Origin: CAZDDB01 sp963843285
GTDB lineage: Bacteria > Acidobacteriota > HRBIN11 > JAKEFK01
NCBI GenBank assembly: GCA_963843285.1
Contig: CAWJJO010000017.1
Span: forward strand, 62,001-126,000
Reading direction: 5' to 3'
Length of the DNA stretch: 64,000 nt
In this document: one piece after another, positions 7,207 through 15,233 of the stretch
How the letters are laid out: the number at the start of each line of letters is the position of its first letter
How positions within the stretch are numbered: the stretch's first letter is position 1
Program-made: the position numbers and the translations under genes
The notes under the pieces: generated by a model
The model's input: the letters and a program-made list of their open reading frames with translations, nothing else
The model's database searches: none
What the model was told of the DNA's origin: nothing

Positions 7207-8591
7207 CTACATTTTCGGGAATTGAATCTGAGCGATCTTCTCCGCCATATCATGGCTTCGCGAGAAGGCGAGCTCCGCCGCAGCGATCCGACTCAATCGA
7301 ATCCGCATCGCCTGCACTTCCCCCTGGAAGAAACCGCCGGCAAATCCGTTGAGCGGTCTCTTTTCGGGATTCATCCCGCGGAATTCGACTGTGGATTCAA
7401 GCGAAAGAAACGCCGATTTCCAGTTTGGCGGAGACATGACGTTGGATCCTACGAGAAGCAAAGCGGGTGTCTCGGACGGGAGAGGCATCGCGCCCATCGA
7501 GCGCGCGTACGCTGTAGACCCCGCGGCAGTGGAGACCAGTACTCCGTCGCCCACCATTTTTGGCAGCCGCACTTCGCCATCTACTTTCACTTCGATCCAT
7601 GCTGTCTGGCTGGAGGCTCGCTCCACCCAGGCATCATTGAATGAAAGCGCGGTTTTCCATTCTCCATCCTTGTCCAGTGATTCCACATACAACAAAGGCA
7701 TTTGACGCAGCACCAGATCCTGTGGAGGGAATGTTCCTTCCAAAACTTCTTGTGCATCGTTCATCAGAAACCCGAGGTGACCGGCATTGATTCCAAAGAA
7801 AGGGATTCGCAGTCTCCAGTATTTCTGGATCGCATGCAACATAGTACCGTCTCCGCCAATCACAAGAATCAAGTTCTGATCATCGGAAGAGCGATACTCC
7901 TGTAATCTGGAAGACCAATCTACTGCTTTAGGATTTCGTTCATCCGCTACGATCAGCAGACGCGGATCTTGCAAAGCGAAGTTCGTAACTTTGTTTGGAA
8001 TTCTTCCGCGATATAGACCGTACCGTTCGATATATCTGCCTACTTCCGGGGTTACAAGAGAACTGATCGACTCGCGGTGGAACAGCTTTTCCCGGATGAT
8101 TGCGCTGGATCCTTCGGCATTCAATCGAATCAATTTGTGAACGGGAGGCAGATCCTCCGGGATCCAGATTGGAGCCCGAACGCGTAACGACGGCAAACTG
8201 GTATTCTTGCCAGAGACGCTTCCCGTCTTCCCAGATCTGATGGATGAACGATAGCTCACTTTTGCCTGACTCGATCAGGTCCGTGCCGACCACATGCCAG
8301 ACATCCCCGGCAGCGGCATACCGTTCCTGTAAAAGATGTGTGCGCGTAAAGGTGGCCTGCTCGAGATCAAACAGGTCAACGTGAACACCCTTCAAACCGC
8401 GAAACGTCAGATCCGTCATCGTCGCGCGGTAAATGGAGTCCACATCGTTCACCATTGTTTTATCGGGACGCGGACCGTGCGGAACGACGTATACTTCATC
8501 AAAATGACGCGGAGAGCTCTTCCGCAATTCGCCGGTGATGGATTCCCGGCGGGTTGAAACTACCTCCGAACACCGCGATCGTTTTGCTCAT
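7207..8591 (-). CDS. Fused nicotinate-nucleotide adenylyltransferase (NadD) and NAD kinase (NadK), two apparent frameshifts
   Basis: One reading unit for the last two steps from NaMN toward NADP. From ATG 8591 the N-terminus is MSKTIAVFGGSFNPPGIHHR, a nucleotidyltransferase signature in which the usual HxGH appears as GIHH. Skipping one base near 8507-8513 (EELS to RHFDEVYVVPHGPRPDK), and another near 8171-8178 (VVTRSG to PIWIPEDLPP), restores a NadD domain. It ends with a SSxxIR-type helix (GSSAIIREKL) and YIERYGLY. Without a stop or a Met the same frame runs into NAD kinase: VIGGDGTMLHA, FFGINAGHLGFL, SFNDAWVERA and GDGVLVSTAAGSTAYA. Corrected length is 460 residues. Both frameshifts lie in the NadD half, which is normally essential, so base-call error is likely. 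Cytosolic. Confidence 0.85.
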
Positions 8592-8662
8592 AGGAAAAAA
8601 TCTTATCACGATAATGTTCCTGCAACGAACTCAATTCGAAGCATCGGAACGAATCGGATGAT

Positions 8663-9292
8663 CTACTTTCGGCGGATGACGTAGGAGCAGTAATTTTGAC
8701 CGTTCAGGATGTGATGGTCCCGGGTGACCTTTGCATCCAATAGTTCGGAGAGAAAGTTTTGCTCGCAGCTGCAAGCATCGGGATATTCTTTCGCTACTTT
8801 CGAAATCGGGCAATTCAAGAGCTTGATGACGAATTGTTTCTTGTTTACACGCTCTTGCTCCGTCATGTAGTCATTTTCATTCAGGATTTGGGAAAGGATT
8901 TGTACGCGGGCGGAGAGATTTTTCCCTTTCATGCGGTTCCGGTTGGATTGGAGATCCGTTTTAAATCGAGCCTCAAACAATTTACGGATGCGTCGCATCC
9001 CGTCCCGAGCGCCGAGTTCCTGTAAGAAGTCCATTAAAAGGCGTCCGTAGCTTTTTGGAAACATATCATCCGCTGATTCTGTCAGCTTGAAAACACGCAC
9101 CGGCCTGCCTCTTTTCGGTTGTCTCACGAATTCGGACCGGACCATGCCCTGACTTTCGAGCGCGGCAATCGGCCGGTGGACGGCCATAGCTGTCACCCCC
9201 AGAGAACGGCACAACTCATCCACGGTCATCCCATCTTCGCTTTTTCGCAGCAGATAGACAATCTGACGCGAAGACCCGGTCATTTCTTTCAT
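8663..9292 (-). CDS. sufR: SufR-like Fe-S-sensing transcriptional repressor
   Basis: 209 residues, divergent from sufB. The N-terminal winged helix (QIVYLLRKSEDGMTVDELCR, then AMAVHRPIAALESQGMV) includes a basic wing (RQPKRGRPVRVFKLT). The C-terminal domain carries the SufR cysteine pattern: LLNCPISKVAKEYPDACSC, then GQNYCSYVI at the end, the positions that bind a [4Fe-4S] cluster in characterised SufR proteins. That chemistry lets apo-repressor release the suf operon when clusters are scarce. The symbol is given by family and context; the target site is inferred (see 9350-9376). Confidence 0.85.
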   Translation of the reverse strand: MKEMTGSSRQIVYLLRKSEDGMTVDELCRSLGVTAMAVHRPIAALESQGMVRSEFVRQPKRGRPVRVFKLTESADDMFPKSYGRLLMDFLQELGARDGMRRIRKLFEARFKTDLQSNRNRMKGKNLSARVQILSQILNENDYMTEQERVNKKQFVIKLLNCPISKVAKEYPDACSCEQNFLSELLDAKVTRDHHILNGQNYCSYVIRRK

Positions 9293-9349
9293 AGCCTAAT
9301 TATGCGCCTGGCGGAACGGCTTGTCCAGCGGGATTTCGATTTTCTAGAC

Positions 9350-9376
9350 TTGTTATTCTATTAAATCTATTGTTAT
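9350..9376 (+). promoter_or_regulatory. Candidate SufR operator / suf promoter: TTGTTAT direct repeats
   Basis: Two exact copies of TTGTTAT start at 9350 and 9370, exactly 20 bases apart (about two helical turns), in the AT-rich stretch between the divergent sufR and sufB starts. TTGACA lies at 9378-9383 just after. The spacing suits a dimeric regulator binding one DNA face. Function is inferred from position; no experimental consensus is being matched. Confidence 0.45.
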
Positions 9377-9423
9377 CTTGACAACCGGAGCTGGAAAGCT
9401 TAACCTCAAATGAAGGTGAAACT

Positions 9424-10872
9424 ATGGCCACTTCTCGAGAGATACAGGACCTAACGGAGCAGGAATATAAGTTTGGTTTCGTCACGCCGATCGATGCCGA
9501 GTCCGCCCCGCCGGGTCTGAGCGAAGAGACGATCCGCTTTATTTCGGCCAGGAAGAATGAGCCGCAATTCATGCTGGATTGGCGTCTGAAGGCGTATCAT
9601 CACTGGTCTAATTTGGAGAAGGCGCAGGCCGAGCCCAAATGGGCCAACATCAAGTATGGCCCGATCGACTACCAGCAGATCATTTATTATTCAGCTCCGA
9701 GAAAGCGACCGAACAGCCTCGAGGAGGTGGATCCGGAGCTGCTGGCGATGTACGAAAAACTGGGTGTTCCGCTGAAAGAACGCGAGCTTCTCGCGGGAGT
9801 GGCTGTCGACGCAGTTCTGGATAGTGTTTCGGTAGCTACGACCTTCAAGGAAAAGCTGGGTGAGCTGGGGATCATCTTTTGCTCTTTTTCCGAAGCCGTC
9901 CTGAAGCACCCGGATCTCGTAAAGAAGTATCTGGGATCTGTTGTCCCGTACACTGATAACTTTTTTGCCTCATTGAACGCGGCTGTTTTTAGCGATGGCT
10001 CTTTTTGCTATGTGCCGAAGGGGGTCCGTTGTCCAATGGAGCTTTCCACGTACTTTCGAATCAATGCGGCAGACACCGGCCAATTTGAACGGACTCTGAT
10101 CATTGCTGAGGAAGGCAGCTTTGTAAGCTACCTCGAAGGATGCACGGCTCCGATCCGCGATGAGAACCAGTTGCACGCGGCAGTGGTGGAACTAATCGCC
10201 ATGGAAAATGCCGAGATTAAGTATTCGACCATCCAGAACTGGTATCCGGGAGATAAAGAAGGAAAAGGCGGGATCTACAATTTTGTAACAAAACGGGGAA
10301 AGTGTGCCGGAAGGAATTCCAAGATTTCCTGGACCCAGGTTGAAACCGGATCGGCTATTACATGGAAATATCCCAGCGTGATTTTACAGGGAGATAACTC
10401 GATTGGTGAATTCTATTCTGTCGCTTTGACAAACAATCGTCAGCAGGCTGATACCGGAACAAAAATGATCCATATCGGCAAGAACACGCGAAGCACCATC
10501 ATTACGAAAGGAATCTCCGCCGGGTACGGAAACAACACGTATCGTGGCCTGGTTCAGGTCCTACCCACCGCAGTCCGCGCGAGGAATTACTCGCAATGCG
10601 ATTCCTTGCTGCTGGGAGACAAGTGCGGCGCTCACACCTTCCCTTATATTGATGTTCGCAACAGCACGGCTGTTCTGGAGCATGAAGCCTCTACTTCCAA
10701 GATCAGCGATGAACAACTGTTTTACTGCAAGCAGCGGGGTGTTTCCGCTGAAAGCGCCGTGAATTTAATTGTCAGCGGGTTCTGCAAAGAAGTATTCAAG
10801 AAGTTGCCGATGGAGTTTGCCGTAGAAGCACACAAGCTGTTGGGAGTCAGTCTGGAAGGAGCTGTGGGATAA
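9424..10872 (+). CDS. sufB: Fe-S cluster assembly scaffold SufB
   Basis: 482 residues, the full family length. It starts MATSREIQDLTEQEYKFGF after a purine-rich AAGGTGAA site. Family landmarks in order: LSEETIRFISARKNEPQFM near residue 35, PFVTPYTD-like VVPYTDNFFASLNAAVFSDG in the middle, CPMELSTYFRINA, and the beta-helix core with GTKMIHIGKNTRSTIITKGIS. SufB forms the SufBC2D complex that builds clusters with electrons from FADH2 and sulfur from SufS. First gene of the operon. SufB and SufC lie 33 bases apart, and SufD, SufS and SufU follow with overlapping codons. Confidence 0.97.
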   Translation: MATSREIQDLTEQEYKFGFVTPIDAESAPPGLSEETIRFISARKNEPQFMLDWRLKAYHHWSNLEKAQAEPKWANIKYGPIDYQQIIYYSAPRKRPNSLEEVDPELLAMYEKLGVPLKERELLAGVAVDAVLDSVSVATTFKEKLGELGIIFCSFSEAVLKHPDLVKKYLGSVVPYTDNFFASLNAAVFSDGSFCYVPKGVRCPMELSTYFRINAADTGQFERTLIIAEEGSFVSYLEGCTAPIRDENQLHAAVVELIAMENAEIKYSTIQNWYPGDKEGKGGIYNFVTKRGKCAGRNSKISWTQVETGSAITWKYPSVILQGDNSIGEFYSVALTNNRQQADTGTKMIHIGKNTRSTIITKGISAGYGNNTYRGLVQVLPTAVRARNYSQCDSLLLGDKCGAHTFPYIDVRNSTAVLEHEASTSKISDEQLFYCKQRGVSAESAVNLIVSGFCKEVFKKLPMEFAVEAHKLLGVSLEGAVG

Positions 10873-10897
10873 ACCACAGAGACACCGAGACACGGAG
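10873..10897 (+). repeat. Short dispersed repeat supplying the sufC ribosome binding site
   Basis: The stretch is ACCACAGAGACACCGAGA followed by CACGGAG. A near copy (21 of 25 matches by eye) lies at 47051-47075. It is inserted exactly between sufB and sufC, and its terminal GGAG (10894-10897) is eight bases before the sufC ATG, so the repeat appears to provide the Shine-Dalgarno. Confidence 0.7.
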
Positions 10898-10905
10898 TGG
10901 ACTAT

Positions 10906-11664
10906 ATGTTGGAAATCAAGAATTTACATGTGGCTGTTGAGGGCAAGAAAATCTTGTCTGGCATCAGTTTGAACGTGAATGCAGGGGAGACGCACGCGAT
11001 TATGGGTCCGAACGGCTCGGGCAAGAGCACTCTGGCACAGGTGCTGGCCGGTCATCCCGCCTACACAATCCTGGAAGGGGAAGTTCTATACGAAGGAAAA
11101 AATCTCCTGGAAATGGCTCCTGAAATCCGCGCACGGGAAGGGGTGTTTCTTGCCTTTCAATATCCGGTAGAAATTCCCGGAGTCATGAATTTTCATTTTC
11201 TCAATACAGCACTGAACGAAATCCGGAAGCATCGTGGCCTGGAAGAGATGGATGCGATGGACTTCTCGCATTATCTGGAGGAAAAGGTGAAGCTACTTGA
11301 AATGGATGTGAATCTGGTCCGCCGGCGGCTCAATGAAGGTTTTTCGGGAGGCGAGAAGAAACGGAATGAGATCTTGCAGATGGCGGTATTGGAACCAAAG
11401 CTGGCTATTTTAGATGAGACGGATTCAGGCTTGGATATCGATGCACTAAAAACGGTGGCCGCGGCGGTGAATCGTTTCCGGAGGCCGGATCATGCGATTC
11501 TTCTGGTAACTCATTACCAGAGGATACTCAACTACGTCACACCGGATTTCGTGCATGTGCTATTCAACGGGCGAATTGTAAAATCGGGCGCCAAAGACCT
11601 GGCGCTGGAATTGGAAGCCAGGGGATATGACTGGATCAAAGAGGAAGTTGAGGTGACCGGGTAA
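10906..11664 (+). CDS. sufC: Fe-S cluster assembly ATPase SufC
   Basis: 252 residues from ATG 10906 (MLEIKNLHVAVEGKKILSG). An in-frame GTG at 10897 is possible but falls inside the repeat that supplies the GGAG. ABC ATPase with Walker A GPNGSGKST, Q-loop FQYPVEIPGV, signature FSGGEKKRNEI, Walker B AILDETDSGLD, and the H-loop VTHY. It drives conformational changes in SufB-SufD rather than membrane transport. The stop overlaps the sufD start (TAATG), indicating translational coupling. Confidence 0.97.
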   Translation: MLEIKNLHVAVEGKKILSGISLNVNAGETHAIMGPNGSGKSTLAQVLAGHPAYTILEGEVLYEGKNLLEMAPEIRAREGVFLAFQYPVEIPGVMNFHFLNTALNEIRKHRGLEEMDAMDFSHYLEEKVKLLEMDVNLVRRRLNEGFSGGEKKRNEILQMAVLEPKLAILDETDSGLDIDALKTVAAAVNRFRRPDHAILLVTHYQRILNYVTPDFVHVLFNGRIVKSGAKDLALELEARGYDWIKEEVEVTG

Positions 11665-12977
11665 TGGCGGAAGAAAAACAGTCATACATCCAGGATTTCA
11701 AACGCTTGGAAGAGCGCATGCAGCCGGCTTCCGGCTGGTTGCAGAAACTGCGCCTGGAGGCGTTCGACCGCTTTGCCTCTCTTCATTTTCCAACCACACA
11801 TGAAGAAGAGTGGAGATTTACGAATACGGCTCCGCTTTCGAAGATCCCTTTTCGCGCCGTATTTGAATCATTCAAGGAGCCGGATCTTTCGCAGTTGGAA
11901 CCGTTTCTTTTTGGTAAGGAAACGCGCCTGGTTTTTGTAAACGGTTGTTATGCCGAGCGACTCTCTTCTGATCGCTCTTCAGGTCTTCGCGTGGATAATC
12001 TCGAACAAGCCATGCTTCATCCAGCAAGCCTGGAAGAGCACCTGGCGCGCTATGCGGGATGGGGACAAAACACTTTCACTGCGCTGAACACGGCATTTTT
12101 GCTGGATGGGGCTTTCGTGGAAATTCCCGAAGGTATGATTCTTGAAAAGCCGATTCATCTACTGTATCTTTCCACCGCGCCAACAGATACGGTTTTCCAT
12201 CCGCGAGTGTTGATAGTTGCCGGAAAAGGCAGCGAAGCTACCATCGTTGAAAGTTACATCAGCTTAACGGATCACCGCTATTTTTCTAACGCCGTTGCGG
12301 AAGTAGTGCTGGGAGAAGGTTCTATCTTGCATCATCTGAAGATCCAGAAGGAGAGTCCAAAAGGCTTTCATGTTTCTACGATTCAAGTCCAACAGAATCG
12401 AGATTCTGCATATTCCTCTTTCGTGTTGACTTTAGGGGCGGAACTTTCCCGGACCGATCTGAATGTGCGGATCGATGGGTTAGGGGCACGGTGCACCCTA
12501 AATGGTCTCTATCTGGTTTCCGGAAACCAGCATACCGATCACCACACAGAAATTGACCATGTCCGGCCGCATGGCACAAGTCAGGAATTGTACAAGGGAA
12601 TTCTGGATGGCAAATCGCGCGCCGTTTTTAACGGCAAGATCATCGTAAGGAAGGATGCGCAACGGACCGATGCAAAGCAAGTCAACAAGAATCTGCTTTT
12701 GTCCGATGGCGCCCGGATCAACACAAAGCCGCAGTTGGAGATTCTGGCGAATGACGTGAAATGCAATCACGGCGCCACCATCGGTCATCTGGAAGAAGAA
12801 GCTCTGTTTTATTTGAGGAGTCGCGGGATGAGCGATCCGAGCGCCCGCACTCTCCTGATGTATGGCTTTGTAAACGATGTATCGGGGCGCATTCGATCGG
12901 AGGAAGTGCGCGAGAAAATCGAAAGAATTTTGATGGGACGTCTTCAGGATTTTGCCGGTACACAGGAAGCAGCATGA
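11664..12977 (+). CDS. sufD: Fe-S cluster assembly protein SufD
   Basis: 437 residues, starting inside the sufC stop codon (TAATG). The N-terminal helical region carries HFPTTHEEEWRFTNTAPLSK, typical of SufD. The C-terminal right-handed beta-helix includes DHHTEIDHVRPHGTSQELYKG and GKIIVRKDAQRTDAKQ, with NLLLSDGARINTKPQLEI near the end. It partners SufB and holds the conserved His used at the SufB-SufD interface. The end overlaps the sufS start (ATGA at 12974-12977). Confidence 0.96.
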   Translation: MAEEKQSYIQDFKRLEERMQPASGWLQKLRLEAFDRFASLHFPTTHEEEWRFTNTAPLSKIPFRAVFESFKEPDLSQLEPFLFGKETRLVFVNGCYAERLSSDRSSGLRVDNLEQAMLHPASLEEHLARYAGWGQNTFTALNTAFLLDGAFVEIPEGMILEKPIHLLYLSTAPTDTVFHPRVLIVAGKGSEATIVESYISLTDHRYFSNAVAEVVLGEGSILHHLKIQKESPKGFHVSTIQVQQNRDSAYSSFVLTLGAELSRTDLNVRIDGLGARCTLNGLYLVSGNQHTDHHTEIDHVRPHGTSQELYKGILDGKSRAVFNGKIIVRKDAQRTDAKQVNKNLLLSDGARINTKPQLEILANDVKCNHGATIGHLEEEALFYLRSRGMSDPSARTLLMYGFVNDVSGRIRSEEVREKIERILMGRLQDFAGTQEAA

Positions 12978-14197
12978 GCCTCAATGTGGAAGAGATCCGC
13001 AAAGACTTTCCTGCCTTGCAGCAGAAGGTATATGGCAAACCTCTCGTTTATCTGGACAACGCAGCAACCACGCAGAAACCACAGGTGGTTCTGGATGCGC
13101 TCCACCACTACTATTCTACGATCAACTCGAACGTGCATCGGGGGATTCATTATCTGAGCGAACAGGCGACACATGCCTATGAAGAAGCGCGAATCGCGAC
13201 GCAACGCTTTCTGCGTGCTTCCGAGCCGGCGGAGATCGTTTTTTTACGAGGGACCACCGAAGCGATCAATCTTGTGGCGCAAAGTTACGGCAGATCTCTT
13301 GTCGGAAATGGCGATGAAATCATCATTTCCTGGATTGAACACCATTCGAATATTGTCCCGTGGCAAATGTTGTGCGATCAGGTTGGAGCGAAGCTTCGCG
13401 TCATCCCGGTCAGCGATCAAGGGGAGCTGATACTGGACGAATATACAAAACTTCTAAACGATCGCACAAAATTGGTTGCGATTGGTCATGTTTCGAACGC
13501 TCTCGGTACGATTCATCCCATCAAGAAGATCATTCATATGGCGCATGAGTCCGGTGCGGTGGTGCTCGTGGATGGCGCACAGGCAGTTCCACATATTTCC
13601 GTTGATGTGCAGGAACTGGATTGCGATTTCTACGCATTTTCAGCGCACAAGGTGTACGGTCCGACGGGTATCGGCGTGCTTTACGGCAAAGAGAAATTAT
13701 TGGAAAGGATGCCTCCGTATCAGGGTGGTGGCGAGATGATCAGTTCCGTCAGCTTTGAAAAGACGACTTACAACAAGCTGCCTCATAAGTTTGAAGCAGG
13801 GACGCCGAACATTGCGGGAGTGATCGGCCTTGGGGCGGCGATCGGTTATGTGAGCCGCATAGGATACGAGCGTATCGCTGAGCACGAGCAAATTCTGCTC
13901 CGGCATGCTACGGACGCTGTTTCGACGCTTGCAGGTTTGCGGATCATTGGAACTGCCCGGCAAAAGTCGTCTGTTCTATCTTTTATCATGGAGGGTCTTC
14001 ATCCGCACGATGTCGGCACGGTACTGGATCGCGAGGGAATCGCCGTTCGGGCAGGTCACCACTGTGCCATGCCTACGATGCAGCGGTTCGGAGTGCCGGC
14101 AACCACGCGCGCTTCTTTCGGCTTTTACAACACAAGCGAAGAGGTGGATCGACTGGTGACAGGGCTTCAAAAAGTGCGCGAGGTTTTAGGACTGTGA
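12974..14197 (+). CDS. sufS: Cysteine desulfurase SufS
   Basis: 407 residues from ATG 12974, which overlaps the sufD TGA. The open frame extends further upstream only as a shadow of sufD. Fold type I PLP enzyme: YLDNAATTQKP at the N-terminus, PLP-binding DGAQAVPH, Schiff-base Lys in FSAHKVYGPTG, and the class II catalytic Cys in VRAGHHCAMP near residue 360. It strips sulfur from cysteine and passes it to SufU. The stop is overlapped by the sufU GTG. Confidence 0.97.
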   Translation: MSLNVEEIRKDFPALQQKVYGKPLVYLDNAATTQKPQVVLDALHHYYSTINSNVHRGIHYLSEQATHAYEEARIATQRFLRASEPAEIVFLRGTTEAINLVAQSYGRSLVGNGDEIIISWIEHHSNIVPWQMLCDQVGAKLRVIPVSDQGELILDEYTKLLNDRTKLVAIGHVSNALGTIHPIKKIIHMAHESGAVVLVDGAQAVPHISVDVQELDCDFYAFSAHKVYGPTGIGVLYGKEKLLERMPPYQGGGEMISSVSFEKTTYNKLPHKFEAGTPNIAGVIGLGAAIGYVSRIGYERIAEHEQILLRHATDAVSTLAGLRIIGTARQKSSVLSFIMEGLHPHDVGTVLDREGIAVRAGHHCAMPTMQRFGVPATTRASFGFYNTSEEVDRLVTGLQKVREVLGL

Positions 14198-14646
14198 GCG
14201 AATTAAACGAGCTTTATCAACAAGTGATTTTGGATCACAACAAACAACCACGCAACTTTCGCAAACTGGAAGGAGCGAACAGAAAAGCGGAAGGCTACAA
14301 TCCGCTTTGTGGAGATCGCGTTGTGATATACGTTCAAATGGAAGATGGCGTGATTCAAAATGTCAGCTTCGAAGGGTCCGGCTGCGCTATCTCCAAAGCT
14401 TCGGCTTCCATGATGACCGAAACCGTGAAAGGAAAGAGCAAGCAGGAATTGAATGCCTTATTTGAAAAGGTGCACAGAATGTTGACCGCTCCACCGGATA
14501 GCGAAGTCGATTCGCAGGAGCTGGGAAAGCTGGCGGCTTTCTCAGGCGTCCGGGAATTCCCCATTCGGGTGAAGTGCGCCACACTCCCGTGGCACACCTT
14601 GAATGCGGCGCTGGACGGCAAAGAAGAAAGAGTTTCCACGGAATAA
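14194..14646 (+). CDS. sufU: SufU-type sulfur transfer protein
   Basis: 150 residues from GTG 14194, overlapping the sufS stop. The three cysteines typical of SufU are visible in NPLCGDRV, GSGCAISKASASMM and RVKCATLPWHTL. The insertion between the second and third cysteines (TVKGKSKQELNALFEKVHRML) distinguishes SufU from IscU. SufU is a zinc protein that accepts persulfide from SufS. It ends by overlapping the ATG of the thioredoxin-like gene by one base. Confidence 0.95.
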   Translation: MSELNELYQQVILDHNKQPRNFRKLEGANRKAEGYNPLCGDRVVIYVQMEDGVIQNVSFEGSGCAISKASASMMTETVKGKSKQELNALFEKVHRMLTAPPDSEVDSQELGKLAAFSGVREFPIRVKCATLPWHTLNAALDGKEERVSTE

Positions 14647-15182
14647 TGAGCCGACTTCATCCAGGTCTCGTATGCTTTTGCGTTTTACTGTTGCTGGCAC
14701 TGTCCGGCGACCGGTTCATTGGAACTCCGGCTCCGGAGTGGAGCAATCAACAGTGGATCAACTCAGCCCCGATTTCACTTTCTCAGCTCAAGGGAAAAGT
14801 GGTGCTGGTTCGGTTCTTTATGGAATCCTCCTGCCCCTTTTGCCGTGCAACTGCTCCTTATTTGAATCAGTTCTACGGGAAATACAAAGATAGGGGATTG
14901 ATGGTCATCGGGATGTATACGCCCAAGCCCTCTCCACGCGAAACACCGCTTCAAGATGTACATCGATATGTGAACGACTACGGATTTCAATTTCCGGTTG
15001 CGCTCGATAACGATTGGTCCACGCTCAACAAGTACTGGCTCGATCGCACTCCCGACGCGGAATATACATCAGTGAGTTTCTTGATCGACAAAAAGGGCAC
15101 GATCCGGTACGTCCATCCGGGCGGCTCGTATAGCGCTCAGGATGTAGCAGAGATGGAGAAGAAAATCAAAGAGCTGCTCTAA
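14646..15182 (+). CDS. Thioredoxin-like redoxin (TlpA/peroxiredoxin type) coupled to suf operon
   Basis: 178 residues from ATG 14646, which shares a base with the sufU TAA. The N-terminus (HPGLVCFCVLLLLALSG) is a signal peptide or anchor. The fold is TlpA/AlkHyp-like, with active site ESSCPFCRATAPYL, and DKKGTIRYVHPGG as the cis-Pro-side strand typical of redoxins. It is probably exported. A cotranslated exported thiol-redox protein at the end of a cytosolic SUF operon is not standard. It may use the operon's expression during oxidative or iron stress, but that is inference. Confidence 0.88.
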   Translation: MSRLHPGLVCFCVLLLLALSGDRFIGTPAPEWSNQQWINSAPISLSQLKGKVVLVRFFMESSCPFCRATAPYLNQFYGKYKDRGLMVIGMYTPKPSPRETPLQDVHRYVNDYGFQFPVALDNDWSTLNKYWLDRTPDAEYTSVSFLIDKKGTIRYVHPGGSYSAQDVAEMEKKIKELL

Positions 15183-15233
15183 AGTCAGGCCGGCACCTCG
15201 CATCGAAAGTCAGCATGTCACAGACGCGGGTAG

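Noticed and set aside
12761..12973. Upstream extension of the sufS frame
   Set aside because: It lies within sufD and lacks a start signal; the ATGA overlap start fits the family N-terminus.
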